DNA of 64,000 nucleotides from Parafrankia irregularis (GTDB lineage Bacteria > Actinomycetota > Actinomycetes > Frankiales > Frankiaceae), in contig NZ_FAOZ01000025.1 in the NCBI RefSeq assembly GCF_001536285.1, positions 1 to 64,000 on the forward strand, read 5' to 3'. The notes below the pieces were generated by a model. The model searched no databases. It was given only the letters and a program-made list of their open reading frames with translations, and was not told the origin of the DNA. A program made the position numbers and the translations under genes. Positions 1-7,914 of the stretch are shown here, piece after piece (the first letter of the stretch is position 1; every line of letters starts with the position of its first letter).

Positions 1-2
1 AG

Positions 3-59
3 CTCGTCCACCAGCTCCAACAGCTCGGCCACCAGGTCACCCTGACAGCCTCACCCTGA
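3..59 (+). CDS. C-terminal tail of an upstream gene (partial)
   Basis: An open frame enters from the left edge and stops at TGA 57-59. It reads LVHQLQQLGHQVTLTASP. Only 18 codons are visible, so the product cannot be named. The tail is reminiscent of transposase C-termini, which would fit the IS-rich surroundings, but this is a guess. Confidence 0.3.
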   Translation, partial: LVHQLQQLGHQVTLTASP

Positions 60-91
60 GTCATTTTCGACTCAGTATTAGCCCACTTGAT

Positions 92-97
92 GGAGGA
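92..97 (+). promoter_or_regulatory. Shine-Dalgarno of the MetE-like gene
   Basis: GGAGGA lies six bases before the ATG at 104 and fixes that start. Confidence 0.6.
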
Positions 98-103
98 ACT
101 GTC

Positions 104-1276
104 ATGAAACTCAGCAGCGAACGCATCCTGACCACGCACACCGGCAGCCTGCCCCGACCGGCCGGGTTGGCCGAGCTGATCCGGGCCCGGGAACAGGAGA
201 CCCTCTCAGTCGCGGACGCCGAGCACCTGCCCGACCGGATCGCGGACGCAGTTAGCGTGGTCGTCGACCATCAGGCCCGGGTCGGGCTGGATGTGATCAG
301 CGACGGCGAGATGAGCAAGATCGGGTACGCCACCTACGTCAAGGAACGCCTCACCGGTTTCGACGTGGACGTTGCCGTGCCTGAGTGCGGCGGCCTGTCG
401 ATTGCCGATCTGGACGACTACCCTGGCATGGCCGAACGTTCCCTGGCCGGCTTGGAGACCGCGACACCCACCTGTACCGGCCCGATCAGCTACACCGGCA
501 GCGCCTTGCTCGATACCGACCTGGCCAGCTTCGCAGCCGGCGTCGGTTCAATCTCAGCAGGATCGGGTCAGCCGGCCGAGCGGTTCATGAATGCCGCTTC
601 ACCTGGAGTGATCGCACTCTATCTTCCGAACCAGTTCTATGCCGGCCTGGATGAGTACCTGTTCGCGTTGGCCGAAGCGATGAGGGTCGAGTACGAGGCG
701 ATCACCGCAGCCGGGCTGGTCCTGCAGATCGACGCCCCGGATCTGGCGATGGGTCGGCACATCCAGTACACGCACCTGTCCGAGCAGGGATTCCTGGACC
801 GGCTGCGCGTACACGTTGAGGCGGTCAACCACGCGCTCCGCAATATCGATCCGGCGAGGGTGCGGGTGCACCTGTGCTGGGGTAACTACCAGGGCCCGCA
901 CCACAAGGACGTCGGCCTGGACGTCATCCTGGACACGATCCTTCAGCTTAAGGCCGACGGACTGGTGTTCGAGGCCGCCAATCACCGCCACGCACATGAA
1001 TGGCAGGTGCTGGCCGACGCGAAGATCCCCGAGCAGAAGGTCCTCATCCCGGGTGTCATCGACACCTCCAGCGTCTACATCGAACACCCCGAACTCATCG
1101 CCCAGCGCATCACCCGCTTCGCCGACATCGTCGGCCGCGAGCGCGTCATCCCCGGAACCGACTGCGGCTTCGCGTCCTTCGCTACCTTCCTCGCCGTCGA
1201 CGAGAGCCTGGCCTGGGCGAAACTCGAATCCCTCACCGCCGGCGCTCGACTGGCCAGCGATCGGCTGTGGTCATGA
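104..1276 (+). CDS. MetE-II-like cobalamin-independent methyltransferase
   Basis: 390-residue protein of the UROD/MetE-like TIM-barrel family, corresponding to the C-terminal catalytic half of cobalamin-independent methionine synthase. The N-terminus has the family signature TTHTGSLPRP (residues 10-19). The four zinc ligands of the family are in place: His256 and Cys258 (VHLCWG), Glu290 (LVFEAA) and Cys354 (PGTDCGF). A zinc-activated thiol is therefore the expected methyl or alkyl acceptor. Stand-alone proteins of this size also include epoxyalkane:CoM transferases, so methionine synthesis is not certain. The start has a GGAGGA ribosome site. The stop overlaps the start of the following 2OG oxygenase (ATGA), implying co-translation and a shared, probably catabolic, role. 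Confidence 0.85.
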   Translation: MKLSSERILTTHTGSLPRPAGLAELIRAREQETLSVADAEHLPDRIADAVSVVVDHQARVGLDVISDGEMSKIGYATYVKERLTGFDVDVAVPECGGLSIADLDDYPGMAERSLAGLETATPTCTGPISYTGSALLDTDLASFAAGVGSISAGSGQPAERFMNAASPGVIALYLPNQFYAGLDEYLFALAEAMRVEYEAITAAGLVLQIDAPDLAMGRHIQYTHLSEQGFLDRLRVHVEAVNHALRNIDPARVRVHLCWGNYQGPHHKDVGLDVILDTILQLKADGLVFEAANHRHAHEWQVLADAKIPEQKVLIPGVIDTSSVYIEHPELIAQRITRFADIVGRERVIPGTDCGFASFATFLAVDESLAWAKLESLTAGARLASDRLWS

Positions 1277-2328
1277 CCCGCACCACCCCGACCCACAGCA
1301 CGACCGAGCGCTACGCGGCGCTGCCGGTGCTCGACCTGCGTGAGTTCGACCCTGGCGCTGATCCCGCGGTGCGCGGCCTGTTCCTTGAGCGGCTGCGCGA
1401 GACCTGCCATGACGTGGGTTTCCTCTACCTGGTGGGGCACGGCGTCGATGACACCCTGTTCCGGGAGGTCGAGGAGGTCACCCGAGCGTTCTTCGCTCTG
1501 CCCGAAGCTGATCGAATGTCGATCGCGATGACCCGGTCGCCACACTTCCGTGGCTACACCCCACTGGGTGGTGAACTCACGAACGGTCGGGCCGACCGGC
1601 GCGAGGAGATCGACCTCGGCCCGGAACGCCCCACCCCGGCACTGACGGTTGCCGATCCGCCATGGCGGCGGCTACTCGGTCCGAACCAGTGGCCAGTCGC
1701 AATACCGCAGTTCCGCGCCACGATGTTCACCTGGCACGAGCAGATGGACACCGTCGGGCACCGCCTGCTGCGTGCCCTCGCGACTAGCCTCGGTCAACCT
1801 GACGACCAGTTCGACAGCTGGGTCGACCCAGACCCTGAGGCCACCATCAAAGCCATCCACTATCCTCCATCCGGACCTGGCGGCGATCAGCAAGGCGTTG
1901 GCACCCACCGCGACTTCGGGCTGCTCACCTTCGTCCTGCAAGACGCCGTCGGTGGACTGCAGGTGGAGCGCGACGGGTGCTTCCTCGACGTCCCGCACCT
2001 GCCCGGCGCCCTGGTCGTCAATCTCGGCGAAATGCTGCAGCTCGCCACCCACGGCTACCTCAAGGCCACCGTCCACCGCGTCATCAGCCCGCCCGCTGGC
2101 ATGCAGCGATTCTCGGTCATCTACTTCTTCAACCCGCGCCTGGACGCCACCCTCACTCCCATCGACCTGCCGGCCGAACTCGCTACCCAGGCAACGGGCG
2201 GACACAGTGCTGACCCGGACAACCCCATCCTCGCCACCTACGGCGAGAACATCCTCAAGGTGCGGCTGCGCGCCCACGCCGACGTCGCGCAACTCCACCA
2301 CGCAGATTTGCTCGCCGCCGAGAACTGA
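1273..2328 (+). CDS. isopenicillin N synthase-like 2OG-Fe(II) oxygenase
   Basis: 351-residue cytosolic oxygenase. The N-terminal DIOX_N domain covers roughly residues 15-130 and the 2OG-Fe(II) double-stranded beta-helix roughly 185-290. Iron ligands are His212 and Asp214 (GTHRDFG) and His268 (ATVHRV). The RxS pair that binds 2-oxoglutarate is Arg279 and Ser281 (RFSVIYFF). The start is taken at the ATG overlapping the previous stop as ATGA; a longer frame upstream is only the shadow of the methyltransferase. The substrate is unknown. Coupling to a MetE-like methyltransferase suggests oxidation of the same substrate or of its demethylated product, which is inference. Confidence 0.85.
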   Translation: MTRTTPTHSTTERYAALPVLDLREFDPGADPAVRGLFLERLRETCHDVGFLYLVGHGVDDTLFREVEEVTRAFFALPEADRMSIAMTRSPHFRGYTPLGGELTNGRADRREEIDLGPERPTPALTVADPPWRRLLGPNQWPVAIPQFRATMFTWHEQMDTVGHRLLRALATSLGQPDDQFDSWVDPDPEATIKAIHYPPSGPGGDQQGVGTHRDFGLLTFVLQDAVGGLQVERDGCFLDVPHLPGALVVNLGEMLQLATHGYLKATVHRVISPPAGMQRFSVIYFFNPRLDATLTPIDLPAELATQATGGHSADPDNPILATYGENILKVRLRAHADVAQLHHADLLAAEN

Positions 2329-2459
2329 CCAGATCCACCGGCGCATCGCGACGCGCCTTCGGGCTCGCCCACGCGCCCCGTCGCCCATGCGCCTCACGGC
2401 CCCCACGGCCCCCACGGCGCCCAGTCATCCCCCGGACAGAAAGGAATTTGAACGCCATG

Positions 2460-3701
2460 TCAAGCCGCTGCGGTAGCGGGCTGTGGCACGGTCGGTGTGA
2501 ACGTCCGGCCGTCGCGCAGCAGCGCCCACAGGACGTCGACCATGCGGCGAGCGAGAGCGAGCAGTGCTTGGATGTGGATCAGCCGCTCGTGGCGTTTGCG
2601 GTCGTAGAAGGTCCTCGACGGCCCTGGTACGCGGATGCTGGACAGGGCCGCCATGAAGAACACCCGCCGCAGCCTGCGGTTGTAACGCTTGGGGCGGCGC
2701 AGGTTCCCGGTGACGCGGCCGGAGTCACGGGCGACGGGCACGAGTCCCGCGTAGGAGGCCAGACCTCCGGCGGTCGTGAACCCGGCAAGGCTGCCACCGG
2801 TGACCACGACGAACTCCGCACCGAGGATCGGCCCGATCCCGGGCAGCGGCTCGATGATCTCCGCTTTGGGATGGATCCGGAACCGGCTGGTGATCAGCTT
2901 GTCGTTGTCCTTGATCTGCCGATCGAGATCCAGCAGGTAGGAAGCCAGCCGTGCGACGAGCACAGCGGTAGTGACCTCACCGGGAAGCCGCACCGTCTGC
3001 GCCTCGGCGGCCACTGCCGAGGCCGCCATGGCGAGGATGCCCTTGGGCCAGACGCCGTTCTCCCGCAGGAAAGCCGCGACGCCGCCCTCGCCTGCCGTGC
3101 GGATCGCCTGCGGGGTCTGGAAACCGGTGAGCAGGACCAACGCGGAACGGGTCGAGTAGTCGAAGGCGCGTTCCAGCGCAGGGAAGATGCCAGTCAGCAG
3201 GTCGCGGAGCCGGTTCACGCCGCGCGCCCAGTCCGCCATCAGATCCTCGCGGTGTGCGGTCAGACGGGGCAGCTCGACCACCAGATCGTCGGTGACGGTC
3301 ACAGGGGTCAGATCAGCGCGCATCCGGGCGGTTTCGGCGATCACACGGGCGTCCTTGGCGTCGGACTTGCTCTCCCCGCGGAACACCCCGGCCATCCGGT
3401 TGACGACCCGGCCGGGCACGTAGACCACCTGCTGCCCACTCGCCACCAGCACCGCTGTCAGCAGCGCCGCGGCGCTGCCGGTCAGATCGATCGCCCAGCG
3501 CACCTCGCCGGCGACCTGCCCGGCGCGGGTGACGAGCTGCTCGATCACGGCCTGGTCGTTGGCCACCTTCCGCGAGAACACCACCTTGCCGGCCGCTTCC
3601 ATCGCGCACGCGTGATGCGTCGCCTTGCCCACATCCACACCGACCCAGACCAGCGGCCGATCCACTACGCCCGTACTCCTGTTATCGCAGGTCAACCCCA
3701 C
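2460..3701 (-). CDS. IS110-family transposase
   Basis: 413-residue transposase. The N-terminal DEDD (RuvC-like) domain starts at WVGVDVGKATHHACAM, and the C-terminal IS116/IS110/IS902 domain contains PLPGIGPILGAEFVVV and GLASYAGLVPVARDSG. It lies on the minus strand between two plus-strand operons and so separates the methyltransferase/oxygenase pair from the transporter and PhnYZ-like genes. IS110 elements lack clear inverted repeats, and I could not define the element ends. The gene looks intact and full length. Confidence 0.92.
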   Translation of the reverse strand: MGLTCDNRSTGVVDRPLVWVGVDVGKATHHACAMEAAGKVVFSRKVANDQAVIEQLVTRAGQVAGEVRWAIDLTGSAAALLTAVLVASGQQVVYVPGRVVNRMAGVFRGESKSDAKDARVIAETARMRADLTPVTVTDDLVVELPRLTAHREDLMADWARGVNRLRDLLTGIFPALERAFDYSTRSALVLLTGFQTPQAIRTAGEGGVAAFLRENGVWPKGILAMAASAVAAEAQTVRLPGEVTTAVLVARLASYLLDLDRQIKDNDKLITSRFRIHPKAEIIEPLPGIGPILGAEFVVVTGGSLAGFTTAGGLASYAGLVPVARDSGRVTGNLRRPKRYNRRLRRVFFMAALSSIRVPGPSRTFYDRKRHERLIHIQALLALARRMVDVLWALLRDGRTFTPTVPQPATAAA

Positions 3702-3893
3702 GGACAGCCCCGCCAGCAGGTCCCTTAACAGCGACGGTCCGCATCAGATCTGAATCAGCGGCCAGGGCGTCCAGAGCGACGGGGCGGCCATTCCTTCCGA
3801 GCCGCCGTGCGGCAGACACGCCACAAGCCACACCCCATCACCCCGGGCATCCGGGGCACCACCCCGAACAACATCGACCTTAGGGACCTCGCC

Positions 3894-4559
3894 ATGACCG
3901 TTGATGCCCCGCCCACATCGGTGGCAACGCATGTACCGCTACAGACCGAGGCCGAGGCCCCGCCCGACCCGCCGGTCACGAACCCGCTGCGAGGCAACCC
4001 CGGCATCGTCGGCATCCCGATTACCATCGCTGGCGCGCTCGGACTCGGCTTTGTCGACGCCGGCTACGTGCCCGCCGAGGCCGCCGCCGCCGGCATCCCG
4101 ACCATCCTCGCCGCAACCTCGATCGGGCTGCTACTGGCTACCGTCTGGGCCGCCGTGCTCGGGCAAAACGCATCGGCCAGCCTGTTCGCCGTCTTCTTCG
4201 GCTTCTACGCCAGCTACGCCGCGCTCGCCCTCGGACTCACGCACAACTGGTACGGCATCCCCGATGACCAGATCGTGCACACGCAAGCCATCTGGCTGAT
4301 CTGCTGGCTAGTCACCATTGCCATGCTCACTCTGGTCACCATACGGCTGCCTTGGAGCTTCACCCTACTCCTCGGCCTGGTCGACGTCGCCCTCCTCCTG
4401 CTGCTCGTCGGCACCCTGGATGCCAACACCACCCTTGTCCATCTCGGCGGGTACGTGGTCTTCGCCTTCGTCGCCGTCGCCGTCTACCTGTATGTCGATC
4501 TTATGTGGAGCGAGACCGGTGGTCGCGGACTTCCTCTCGGTAGACCTCTCGTATCCTGA
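3894..4559 (+). CDS. GPR1/FUN34/YaaH (SatP-type) carboxylate transporter
   Basis: 221-residue integral membrane protein of the acetate/succinate uptake (AceTr) family. A hydrophilic N-tail of about 38 residues precedes the family motif region NPLRGNPGIVGIP. Six hydrophobic helices follow, with the conserved HNWYGIP loop and the run SFTLLLGLVDVALLLLLVGT. It closely resembles the transporter at 58870-59535 in the same window, including the conserved LWLICWLVT-type helix and the ETGG...PLG C-terminus. It lies 93 bases before the PhyH-type oxygenase on the same strand and probably imports or exports a small carboxylate tied to that pathway. Confidence 0.85.
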   Translation: MTVDAPPTSVATHVPLQTEAEAPPDPPVTNPLRGNPGIVGIPITIAGALGLGFVDAGYVPAEAAAAGIPTILAATSIGLLLATVWAAVLGQNASASLFAVFFGFYASYAALALGLTHNWYGIPDDQIVHTQAIWLICWLVTIAMLTLVTIRLPWSFTLLLGLVDVALLLLLVGTLDANTTLVHLGGYVVFAFVAVAVYLYVDLMWSETGGRGLPLGRPLVS

Positions 4560-4652
4560 CTCAATCGCTGTAACAAAGTTGCATCGCGAAGTCTATTCAT
4601 GATATATGAGTTTCATAAACGTTACGGTTTACCGGCCCTTTGGAGGATCACG

Positions 4653-5432
4653 TTGCTGGTCGACCCTCTTGACCTCGCGACTTGGCGGGGCAGCGGCGTT
4701 CTTCTCATGGGCGGCTTCCTCGGCCCGGAGCGCCTGCGGGAGGTCAGGCGCTGGGTCGATGAGATCGAGGCTTTGCCGGGCGGCGAGGATGGTCTGCTGC
4801 AGTATGACGAGACCACCGGGGACGGGTTCTCGGTGCGCTGCCGCACCGAGAACATCGTGCCCTGCCATGACGGTATGCGTGCCCTGCTCACCCGGGGCGC
4901 GCTGATCGACATTGCCAGCACGTTGCTCGGCGAGCCCGCCGTCCTCTACAAAGAAAAGATCAACTACAAGCAATCCGGCGGTGCCGGGTTCGCCCCGCAC
5001 CAGGACGCGCCCGCCTACCCCTTTGTCCGGTGCACCATCACCTGCATGATCGCTATCGACGATTCCACCACCGACAACGGCTGTCTGGACATCGTCGAAG
5101 GCATGCACCACGACCCCCTGCCTACCGATGATGTCGGCTGCATCCCCGCTTATCTCGCCGAGATCCTCCCATGGAAATCCGTCCCAGTCCGCGCTGGGTC
5201 GCTGCTCTGGTTCAACTGGTACGTTCCTCACCGCTCCGGAGCCAACATCTCACCCCATCGTCGCCGGGCCATCTACCTCACCTACAACGCAGCCTCCGAC
5301 GGTGACCATCGCCACCACTACTACCAGGAAAAGCGGCACCGCCTCGCCGCCGGCACCGACCGAATCAGCCTCATCGGCCACTTCACCGGCGACAGCCACG
5401 TCAGCACCCAGGACACCCAGGAATCTGTATGA
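4653..5432 (+). CDS. PhyH-type Fe(II)/2OG oxygenase, PhnY/TmpA-like
   Basis: About 259 residues, phytanoyl-CoA dioxygenase family. Iron ligands are His116 and Asp118 (FAPHQDAPAYP) and the distal His193 (VPHRSGAN); an arginine near residue 205 (RRAIYLTYN) would hold 2-oxoglutarate. KEKINYK before the HxD motif and LTYNAASDGDH after the second His resemble, from memory, oxygenases partnered with PhnZ-like HD enzymes. These hydroxylate an aminophosphonate at the carbon next to phosphorus. TTG 4653 is preferred because GGAGG lies six bases before it; an in-frame ATG at 4599 has no ribosome site. The stop overlaps the next start as ATGA. Confidence 0.85.
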   Translation: MLVDPLDLATWRGSGVLLMGGFLGPERLREVRRWVDEIEALPGGEDGLLQYDETTGDGFSVRCRTENIVPCHDGMRALLTRGALIDIASTLLGEPAVLYKEKINYKQSGGAGFAPHQDAPAYPFVRCTITCMIAIDDSTTDNGCLDIVEGMHHDPLPTDDVGCIPAYLAEILPWKSVPVRAGSLLWFNWYVPHRSGANISPHRRRAIYLTYNAASDGDHRHHYYQEKRHRLAAGTDRISLIGHFTGDSHVSTQDTQESV

Positions 5433-6028
5433 ATACCGACAGGCTCCTCCACGGCACCTTCACTGACGCGGACGAGTTCTGCGACGAACTGTTCGCCTAC
5501 CTCACCGCCGTTGGCCAAAGTCAATACGACGAAACCGTCACCCAACTCGAACACGCCCGGCAAACCGCCGCTCTCGCCGAAGCCGACGGCTACGACCAGC
5601 CTGCACAGGTCGCCGCGCTGCTGCACGACATCGGCCATCTCCTCCTCGACGAACACGACGCGCACCGCGACTTCCTCGTCGAAGACCTCCATCACGAAAT
5701 TGTCGGAGCACGTTACCTGACCCGATGGTTCGGCCCCGATCTCGGCGCTCCGGCGGCGCTGCACGTCAAAGCCAAGCGCTATCTCGTGGCCACCGACCCT
5801 GCCTACGCCAACAGCCTGTCCGAGGCCTCTACCCGAAGCCTACGCGTCCAAGGTGGCCCGATGACTGGTAAAGAAGTCGATGACTTCCTTCGCCTGCAAC
5901 ATGCCGACCTCGCCCTCGCGTTGCGTCGGTGGGATGACAACGCCAAGCGAGTCAACGTCGCAGTACCGGAACTTGGCCATTGGCGTCCGGCTGTCTGCCG
6001 GTGCGTAAGAGCCTGTTTGGAATCTTGA
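5429..6028 (+). CDS. HD-domain mixed-valent diiron oxygenase, PhnZ/TmpB-like
   Basis: 199 residues, phosphonate-type HD family. Recalled PhnZ metal ligands (His34, His58, Asp59, His80, His104, Asp161) map here with a constant +8 offset: His42 (QLEHARQ), His66-Asp67 (LLHDIGH), His88, His112 (LHVKAKRYL) and Asp169 (RRWDDNAK). The family block LRVQGGPMTGKEV is present. PhnZ cleaves the C-P bond of the hydroxylated phosphonate made by its 2OG partner, releasing phosphate. PhnZ Glu27 matches Glu35, but the position of PhnZ Tyr24 is Gln32, with a Tyr one residue later, so the substrate may differ. The last ten or so codons come from an adjoining IS5-type end; the core is complete. Confidence 0.85.
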   Translation: MNTDRLLHGTFTDADEFCDELFAYLTAVGQSQYDETVTQLEHARQTAALAEADGYDQPAQVAALLHDIGHLLLDEHDAHRDFLVEDLHHEIVGARYLTRWFGPDLGAPAALHVKAKRYLVATDPAYANSLSEASTRSLRVQGGPMTGKEVDDFLRLQHADLALALRRWDDNAKRVNVAVPELGHWRPAVCRCVRACLES

Positions 6029-6270
6029 TCTATTTCACGACCTCGACCGTGGTGGCGAGGACGTCTTTCGCCCACCCGACGAGGGTGCCGGAAAGCCCGC
6101 GTCGGTGAACAGGTGCCGGCAGTGGCGGTGATCGAAGTAGAGGTCGACCAGCAGCTGGCGGGCGCCGCGGCGGTCCTGGACGCTGGCCGGGACGACGAGC
6201 ACGACCAGCAGGAGCCCGAGGGTGTCGGTGATGACGAACCGCTTACGGCAGTCTCACTGCCCCGCTGGTG
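6020..6270 (-). pseudogene. IS5-type transposase remnant
   Basis: Read on the minus strand, the stretch encodes KRFVITDTLGLLLVVLVV, then VQDR, then LLVDLYFDHRHCRHLF, typical of the central DDE region of IS5-family transposases (DxxGLLL...VQDR). A single-base loss after TDAGF shifts the frame, and a TAG follows. Only the middle of the gene remains. The right part of the element overlaps the 3' end of the PhnZ-like gene. Confidence 0.6.
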
Positions 6271-6364
6271 CTTCCTGACGGGTCGTTTCAGGCCCGAAAC
6301 CGGGGAACCCCACAAGGGTCGTTATGTTTAGCTGAGCATAAACCGCCTAATGAGCAGCGCTGGA

Positions 6365-6429
6365 TTATGCGCAGTGCTGGCCTGTCGGGCCTGGTGAGGG
6401 CCCGACCGGGGCTTGAGTGCTGCGCATAA
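6365..6429. repeat. nested palindrome (TTATGCGCAG arms)
   Basis: TTATGCGCAG at 6365-6374 is matched by its inverted copy CTGCGCATAA at 6420-6429. Inside them GTCGGGCC (6384-6391) pairs with GGCCCGAC (6399-6406). Further GCATAA/TTATGC copies lie nearby (about 6337 and 6532). The arrangement resembles a tyrosine-recombinase binding site or the folded end of a mobile element rather than a simple terminator. No gene lies in 6270-6560. Confidence 0.55.
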
Positions 6430-6559
6430 CACGCCGACGATCACTGATCGGCGGTTCGGCATGGTGCCGGGCTGGTTTGATCGGATGAGGTGAGCCCCGT
6501 TTCCCGGACACCTGCGTAGTAGGAACCTTATCCGGCTTATGCGGCATCCGCAATGGTGA

Positions 6560-7241
6560 GAGGTCGTCGAACCTGCGACGAGGGTCGTCACCGGCCCAAC
6601 GGTGCAGCTTGGCCTGGATCTCCAGTACCCGGCGTTCCGCCTCAAATAGAGCGGCCGCCGGTTCGTCGGTGTTCACCGACGACCTCCTGGCGTTCCAGCA
6701 CGTCCACCGCCGACTTGCTGGCCCCCTTCGCCATGCGCGGGCCTCTCGCCCGCTCGGACTTCTACGGGGCCTCCGCCCCGTCCCGCGCCTTTGACAGACG
6801 ACGTGTCTATCCCGCTACTCGGGGTGGCTCCCGGGAAAAGGGAACGACACGGGACAGTTCCCGTGTTCACTGAGAATCGATCGACCAGTCCGGCATCCAG
6901 CTTTGCCCCGGCAGCATCGCCACGGTTACGCCGCAGGCTTTCACCGTGGCCTCCCCACCGACACGCCAAGTCGGCTACGGAGTCGGCCCGCCCGCCAGGC
7001 GGACCGTGCACTGCATCCCGGCCTATCCACCAGATTTAAGCCGGTGCCACGCTTACGGAGCTTTACCACTGGTTCCTCTCGTACACCCTCTGGTCTCGCT
7101 CGCCGGACCCGGCCCGTCTGGCAGTCCCGAGCAGTCCCAGCTTTGTCAGCGCTGCTTCCCGCCCTCCCCGGCGTCTCCCGGGTCGGACTGCGCTCAGCTC
7201 CCACCGGACTGCTGCGACAGCCCAGCGAGGAGGTCTCGCAC
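6560..7241 (-). mobile_element. truncated group II intron (5' part, minus strand)
   Basis: Read on the minus strand the segment starts with GTGCGAGACC (from 7241), a typical group II intron 5' end. It continues through about 560 nt of structured intron RNA and enters a reverse transcriptase frame at ATG 6676. The protein begins MNTDEPAAALFEAERR and has LHRWAGDDPRRRFDDL, the usual N-terminus of actinobacterial intron maturases. The match ends near 6562, so all catalytic RT domains and intron domains V and VI are missing. It points head to head against the plus-strand intron that starts near 7353. Confidence 0.65.
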
Positions 7242-7914
7242 CTCCTTCGATCCTCAGCATCTCACGGCGCAAACAAGATCTGCGCCAGATCGTGTGAACA
7301 TGAAAACGGAAGGTGAGCGTTATGTGATGGCGGCCTTACTTTCTGAAATGCTGTGCGGGAGATGGAGGGTGCGGCGCTCCTTCGTAGCGAGCACCGTGAG
7401 GCCCTTCGGAGTCGCCCTGCGGGGGGAGGCTCCAAACCACCCAGCGGTGCCTTAGCTGAAGACTGTGGTATTGAACGGTCTGGGAAAAGCCCGGGTGAAC
7501 CCGGGCAGGTAGGGATCGGTAAGATGAGCGAAAGGGTGTAAGCCTACTGCCGTCTGAAGCGTCGCAACTGATTTAGATGACGTCGAAACCAGGGTCTGAT
7601 CTGCATCCTGGGATGAGCTCGGGGGATACCCGTTTACTGCCCGGGTGGCGTCCGGCGTAGAGGTGGCATCAGACCGATCTGCTGCTCTCGTACGGAACAT
7701 GTGAACGCGTGCGGCGAAAGTGACTACGGCCGGGTTGGTCGGAGGCGAGAAGGGACGCGCCAAGCGGCGGAATCCGCAAGGAGCAGGTACCGGTTGCGAA
7801 GCGCGCGGGCGGACCTTCCCGAGTAGCTATGAAAGCCGGATTTTCGCGGTCGGGTTGGAGCCAAGGGGAAGGGCTGCGTGGAACACAAGTGCGCGCAACC
7901 GTCTTAAGGGGAGG

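Noticed and set aside
2448-3728. A 426-codon plus-strand frame opposite the IS110 transposase
   Set aside because: It is the antisense shadow of a well-supported transposase; composition is Gly/Arg/His-rich and unlike any family.
6600-7300. Many overlapping open frames on both strands (for example 6903-7316 and 6946-7455)
   Set aside because: They fall in the structured RNA of the group II intron fragments and show no conserved protein features.
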